In this document: in pieces, positions 6,379-9,151 of the stretch
Layout: every line of letters begins with the position of its first letter
Numbering within the stretch: position 1 is the stretch's first letter
Source: JAAYBT01 sp964404395
GTDB lineage: Bacteria > Bacillota > Clostridia > Acetivibrionales > DTU013
DNA length: 9,151 nucleotides
Assembly (NCBI GenBank): GCA_964404395.1
Contig: CAYOKA010000093.1
Coordinates: 1-9,151 of the forward strand
Reading direction: 5' to 3'
Made by a program: the position numbers and the translations under genes
Notes under the pieces: model-generated
What the model was told of the DNA's origin: nothing
Seen by the model: only the letters and a program-made list of their open reading frames with translations
The model's database searches: none

Positions 6379-6414
6379 AAATAAATAATAACCCGTGCTG
6401 AAAAACCGCACGGG
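6379..6414 (-). terminator. Intrinsic terminator after the DUF2007 gene
   Basis: On the minus strand CCCGTGC and GCACGGG form a perfect seven-base-pair stem around a nine-base loop (6392-6414). The stem is followed by a T-rich but A-interrupted tail, TTATTATTTATTT (6391-6379). The tail is weaker than a pure T run, so some read-through to the thioesterase gene is likely. Confidence 0.75.
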
Positions 6415-6430
6415 CTTAACCTTCTGTATA

Positions 6431-6460
6431 ACTTATTTCTTGTTTATTTCTGTTTATTTG
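6431..6460. repeat. Three tandem 10-base T-rich units
   Basis: On the plus strand the segment reads ACTTATTTCT, TGTTTATTTC, TGTTTATTTG: three adjacent units with a 10-base period, the last two differing at one base. It lies between the DUF2007 stop and the terminator. The period equals one helical turn, so local DNA bending is possible. It may equally be a simple low-complexity stretch. Confidence 0.4.
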
Positions 6461-6485
6461 TTTTTCATCGCCTTTTAGGGGATCT

Positions 6486-6683
6486 TTAGTAACCTTTTTC
6501 AATTATCACACTATGTGCTTCTTCAACTTCTGCCTCCGGTACGAGTACTTCATAATAGTTATCATCGCTGTCATGGCTTTTGTTTATAGGCCTTAGCTTA
6601 ACAAGAATTCCTTCCTTAGTGAGAAGTTCCTGCAGTGCTGTTGCTACATCTTTGCTTTGAGCCATATATACGACTGTCCACAT
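6486..6683 (-). CDS. DUF2007 family small protein
   Basis: This 65-residue protein has the features of DUF2007, a small alpha/beta domain described as a putative signal-transducing protein with no proven role. The N terminus MWTVVYMAQSKDVATALQEL forms a strand and helix, ILVKLRPI a second strand, and the end YYEVLVPEAEVEEAHSVI a strand and helix, giving a ferredoxin-like beta-alpha-beta pattern. There are no membrane segments and no signal peptide. The ATG at 6683 follows AGGGG by nine bases, and the gene has its own promoter after dnaE and a terminator after its stop, so it probably forms a single-gene unit. Some database entries label such proteins as enzymes; nothing here supports that. 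Confidence 0.8.
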   Translation of the reverse strand: MWTVVYMAQSKDVATALQELLTKEGILVKLRPINKSHDSDDNYYEVLVPEAEVEEAHSVIIEKGY

Positions 6684-6720
6684 TTTAACACGCCCCTTTT
6701 TGGACTAATCACTCGAAATA

Positions 6721-6749
6721 ACTATATAATACTTCATCTAAAAAATCAA
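6721..6749 (-). promoter_or_regulatory. Sigma-A-type promoter of the DUF2007 gene
   Basis: TTGATT (6744-6749) and TATAGT (6721-6726) are 17 bases apart on the minus strand, with four and five of six consensus bases. Transcription from about 6714 would leave a 30-base leader containing the AGGGG ribosome binding site. It lies in the 101-base gap after dnaE, where no clear terminator for dnaE is seen. Confidence 0.65.
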
Positions 6750-6784
6750 CACAATTTGTCTGTATAACCGCTAAAAGCCTTTAT

Positions 6785-9151
6785 TTATCGATGCTTTGAT
6801 ACAATCTTCACGTTTTCTTCACCGAAACGCTCAACAAGCTCTCTATGCAGTGTCTCTCCTAGTTCCACACGGTATTCACGGGTTTTCAATTTGGCAATAT
6901 TTCCCGTTTCATCTGTTCCACAAAAGCATACCGGTGTATCTCCTTTAAAATATTGCAACAAGGATAATGTGGATTTCAGCATCTTGCTGTCCTCAGAGGC
7001 TTGTGTTTTAATAAAAAGCTTGTCAAAGCGTTGCTGCTTATTCTTATACCGCTGTCCTCCTGACGCCCGATATTCGGCTGGGCTTTCATGGACAGAACCC
7101 TCGACCTGCCTCTTCCGTATTGGCCGGACAGAATCACATAATATTTTCGGCTGTTCATCCTCTTTTATGCTGAGCCGTCCGGTAACAAATACGGCGTTCT
7201 CGTCTATCAGATAATCCGCATATCTTGATAAAACAGTTGGAAATACGATTATCTCCATGCTGCCGAAAAGGTCCTCCAATGTAACGAAAGCCATGAGGTT
7301 ATTGTTCTTTGTCGTCTTTGTCTTTTTCTCTGCGACAATCCCTCCCACGGTTACAAACATACCATCCGTCAGGTTCTTACCTACAGTGCCAATGCTGCCC
7401 ACATCTGACTCGGCTCCTTCTGTGGCAGCGTCGCCAAAGTCAGAGCTATTGATTGTCGTCTGCTCCAGAATCTCATTCTCATATTCCTGGAGGGGGTGCC
7501 CGGACACATACAGTCCAAGCATCTCCTTTTCCATTGATAGCAGCATTTTGGGCGCAAACTCCTTTAGCTCAGGATAGTTTACCTCCAGCCTCATGGACTT
7601 GGCCTCGCCCGGTATTTCAAAAAGAGAAAGCTGCCCCTCCACCTTGCTCCTATTGCTCTGCTGGGCCCCATCCAGCAGCTTCTCATACACAGCCATCATT
7701 TGCGACCTACGCACGCCAAAGGAGTCAAATGCACCGCATTTAATCAAGCTCTCTACACACCTTTTGTTAAAATCCTTACTGCCGATTCGTTCACAAAAGT
7801 CACCAAAACTTTTAAAGGGGCCTTTCTCTTCCCTTTCCTTTATCAGTTCTCTAACAGCACCCTCTCCGACATTCTTTACAGCTGCCATGCCAAACCTTAT
7901 TTTTCCGTTTATTACTGTAAACTTAACATCGCTTTCATTTACATCCGGAGGCAATACCTCAATACCCGTTTGCTTACATTCGTGAACATAGAGGGATACC
8001 TTTTCAGCCGAGCCTAAGAAGCTGTTCAATGTGGCAGCCATAAACTCAATGGGGTAGTAATACTTGAGCCAGGCAGTCTGATATGCTACTACTGCATACG
8101 CTGCTGCATGGGATTTGTTGAATGCATAGCTGGCAAAATCCATCATCTCATCAAAGATACGATTTGCTGTCTTTTCATCAACGCCGTTTCTGACCGCACC
8201 CATGAGAATAATCTTTCCATCCTCATCGACAATGCCATGTATAAAGCTTTCTCTCTCCTTTTGCATGACATCATGCTTCTTCTTGGACATCGCTCGCCTT
8301 ACAAGGTCAGAACGTCCGTATGAATAGCCGCCCAGATCTCTGACTATCTGCATGACCTGTTCCTGATAGACAATACAGCCATAGGTAACATTCAGTATAT
8401 TCTCCAAAAGCGGATGCTCATAGGTAATCTGTGTGGGGTTGTTCTTGTTCTTTATGTACTTGGGTATTGAATCCATCGGCCCGGGTCTGTATAGGGAAAT
8501 GCCGGCGATAATATCCTCAAGGGTTGCCGGCTGCAGCTCCTTCATAAACTGCGTCATCCCGGCACTTTCAAGCTGGAAAACCCCCGCAGTCTTTCCCTCC
8601 CCTATCATTTTGTAGACATTCCCGTCCTCCATGCTCAGCTCATCTATATTTACGCTTGTGCCATAGTTCTTGTATATCAGCTCGACGGCATCTCTTATGA
8701 CAGTCAGCGTACGCAGACCCAAAAAATCCATCTTAAGCAAGCCCATTTCTTCAAGAAGCCCCATGGGAAACTGGGTTGTAACGCTTTCATCATTCTTTTG
8801 CAGGGGCACATACTCTGTAATCGGTTCCTTTGAAATCACCACACCGGCGGCATGGGTGCTGGCATGTCTGGGCATACCCTCCATCAGCCGCGCCATGTCA
8901 ATAAGCTCTTTTATCCTCTCATCCTCCTCATAGCGCATCCTCAGCTCCGAATTTATCTCCAGTGCTTTTTCTATACTCATGCCTATTTGAAAGGGAATCA
9001 TTTTAGCTACCCTGTCAACATCGCCATAAGGAATATCCAAGGCTCTTCCTACATCCCTGATTGCGCCTCTTGCCGCCATCGTTCCAAAGGTAATTATCTG
9101 TGCAACCCTATCCTTGCCATATTTTTGCACAACATAATCAATGACCTCCTG
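6785..9151 (-). CDS. dnaE: DNA polymerase III alpha subunit, C-terminal 788 codons, cut by the right edge
   Basis: This is the replicative polymerase catalytic subunit. The frame is open to the window edge (QEVIDYVVQKYGKDR is the visible beginning), so the GTG at 9130 is internal and not the real start. Numbering from the edge, IITFGTMAARGAIRDVGR lies at about 19-36 and MDFLGLRTLT at 141-150 with D142, the third catalytic aspartate. YRPGPMDS (221-228), VYQEQVMQI (261-269) and NKSHAAAYA (345-353) follow. A helix-hairpin-helix region lies near 410-440 (AAVKNVGEGAVRELI), the beta-clamp-binding motif QLSLF at 507-511, and an OB domain at about 597-660, then a divergent tail. The PHP domain and first two catalytic aspartates lie off the window. 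The arrangement is DnaE, not PolC. There is no frameshift in the visible part. Replication genes are usually on the leading strand, which fits all genes here sharing one direction. Confidence 0.97.
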   Translation of the reverse strand, partial: QEVIDYVVQKYGKDRVAQIITFGTMAARGAIRDVGRALDIPYGDVDRVAKMIPFQIGMSIEKALEINSELRMRYEEDERIKELIDMARLMEGMPRHASTHAAGVVISKEPITEYVPLQKNDESVTTQFPMGLLEEMGLLKMDFLGLRTLTVIRDAVELIYKNYGTSVNIDELSMEDGNVYKMIGEGKTAGVFQLESAGMTQFMKELQPATLEDIIAGISLYRPGPMDSIPKYIKNKNNPTQITYEHPLLENILNVTYGCIVYQEQVMQIVRDLGGYSYGRSDLVRRAMSKKKHDVMQKERESFIHGIVDEDGKIILMGAVRNGVDEKTANRIFDEMMDFASYAFNKSHAAAYAVVAYQTAWLKYYYPIEFMAATLNSFLGSAEKVSLYVHECKQTGIEVLPPDVNESDVKFTVINGKIRFGMAAVKNVGEGAVRELIKEREEKGPFKSFGDFCERIGSKDFNKRCVESLIKCGAFDSFGVRRSQMMAVYEKLLDGAQQSNRSKVEGQLSLFEIPGEAKSMRLEVNYPELKEFAPKMLLSMEKEMLGLYVSGHPLQEYENEILEQTTINSSDFGDAATEGAESDVGSIGTVGKNLTDGMFVTVGGIVAEKKTKTTKNNNLMAFVTLEDLFGSMEIIVFPTVLSRYADYLIDENAVFVTGRLSIKEDEQPKILCDSVRPIRKRQVEGSVHESPAEYRASGGQRYKNKQQRFDKLFIKTQASEDSKMLKSTLSLLQYFKGDTPVCFCGTDETGNIAKLKTREYRVELGETLHRELVERFGEENVKIVSKHR

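Noticed and set aside
6891..8933. Several plus-strand frames of 60-130 codons opposite dnaE
   Set aside because: All overlap conserved dnaE coding sequence and carry no recognisable protein features.
9128..9130. GTG at 9130 as the start of dnaE
   Set aside because: The frame continues to the window edge and the residues upstream (QEVIDYV) match DnaE, so this codon is an internal valine.

Overview
The window looks like a piece of a clostridial (Firmicutes, class Clostridia) chromosome. The signs are a DnaE-type DNA polymerase III alpha subunit, a MutS2 with a C-terminal Smr domain, a DUF2007 protein, a DUF5685 protein paired with a J-domain protein ending in a cysteine cluster, strong GGAGG-type ribosome binding sites and A/T-rich sigma-A-like promoters. 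The species cannot be named from the sequence. All nine recognised genes lie on the minus strand, so the reading order is from high to low coordinates.

Right part (9151 to 6356): the window opens inside dnaE, of which the C-terminal 788 codons are visible. After dnaE comes a good promoter (TTGATT-17-TATAGT) and a 65-residue DUF2007 gene. A clear GC hairpin with a T-rich tail (6379..6414) then separates this unit from the next gene.

Middle part (6355 to 827): a YbgC/FadM-type hotdog thioesterase is followed after about 80 bases by a packed run of five genes: pgsA (phosphatidylglycerophosphate synthase), a DUF5685 protein, a J-domain/TPR/Cys-tail protein, a small polytopic membrane protein, and mutS2. 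Junctions are +3, -17 (overlap), about +36 and +13 bases, so the five are probably co-transcribed. The mix is membrane lipid synthesis (thioesterase, pgsA), two proteins of unknown role with cysteine clusters, and DNA or ribosome quality control (mutS2).

Left part (826 to 1): an A/T-rich 143-base spacer holds a strong candidate promoter (perfect TATAAT, 17-base spacing) with a 13-base palindrome over its -10 box. It drives the start of a non-ribosomal peptide synthetase (NRPS) that runs off the left edge. Its first 227 residues are the N-terminal half of a condensation domain with an HHxxxDA variant of the active-site motif. Sampled 60-base lines here are about 27 to 43% G+C, against 60% for a sampled mutS2 line, which fits an accessory gene cluster joined to a housekeeping block.

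Most worth following up are the truncated NRPS locus and the DUF5685/J-protein pair. DUF5685 carries two acidic helix-end motifs that loosely recall class I isoprenoid synthases, and its partner looks like a dedicated co-chaperone. No rRNA, tRNA, CRISPR array, insertion sequence or phage feature was seen.
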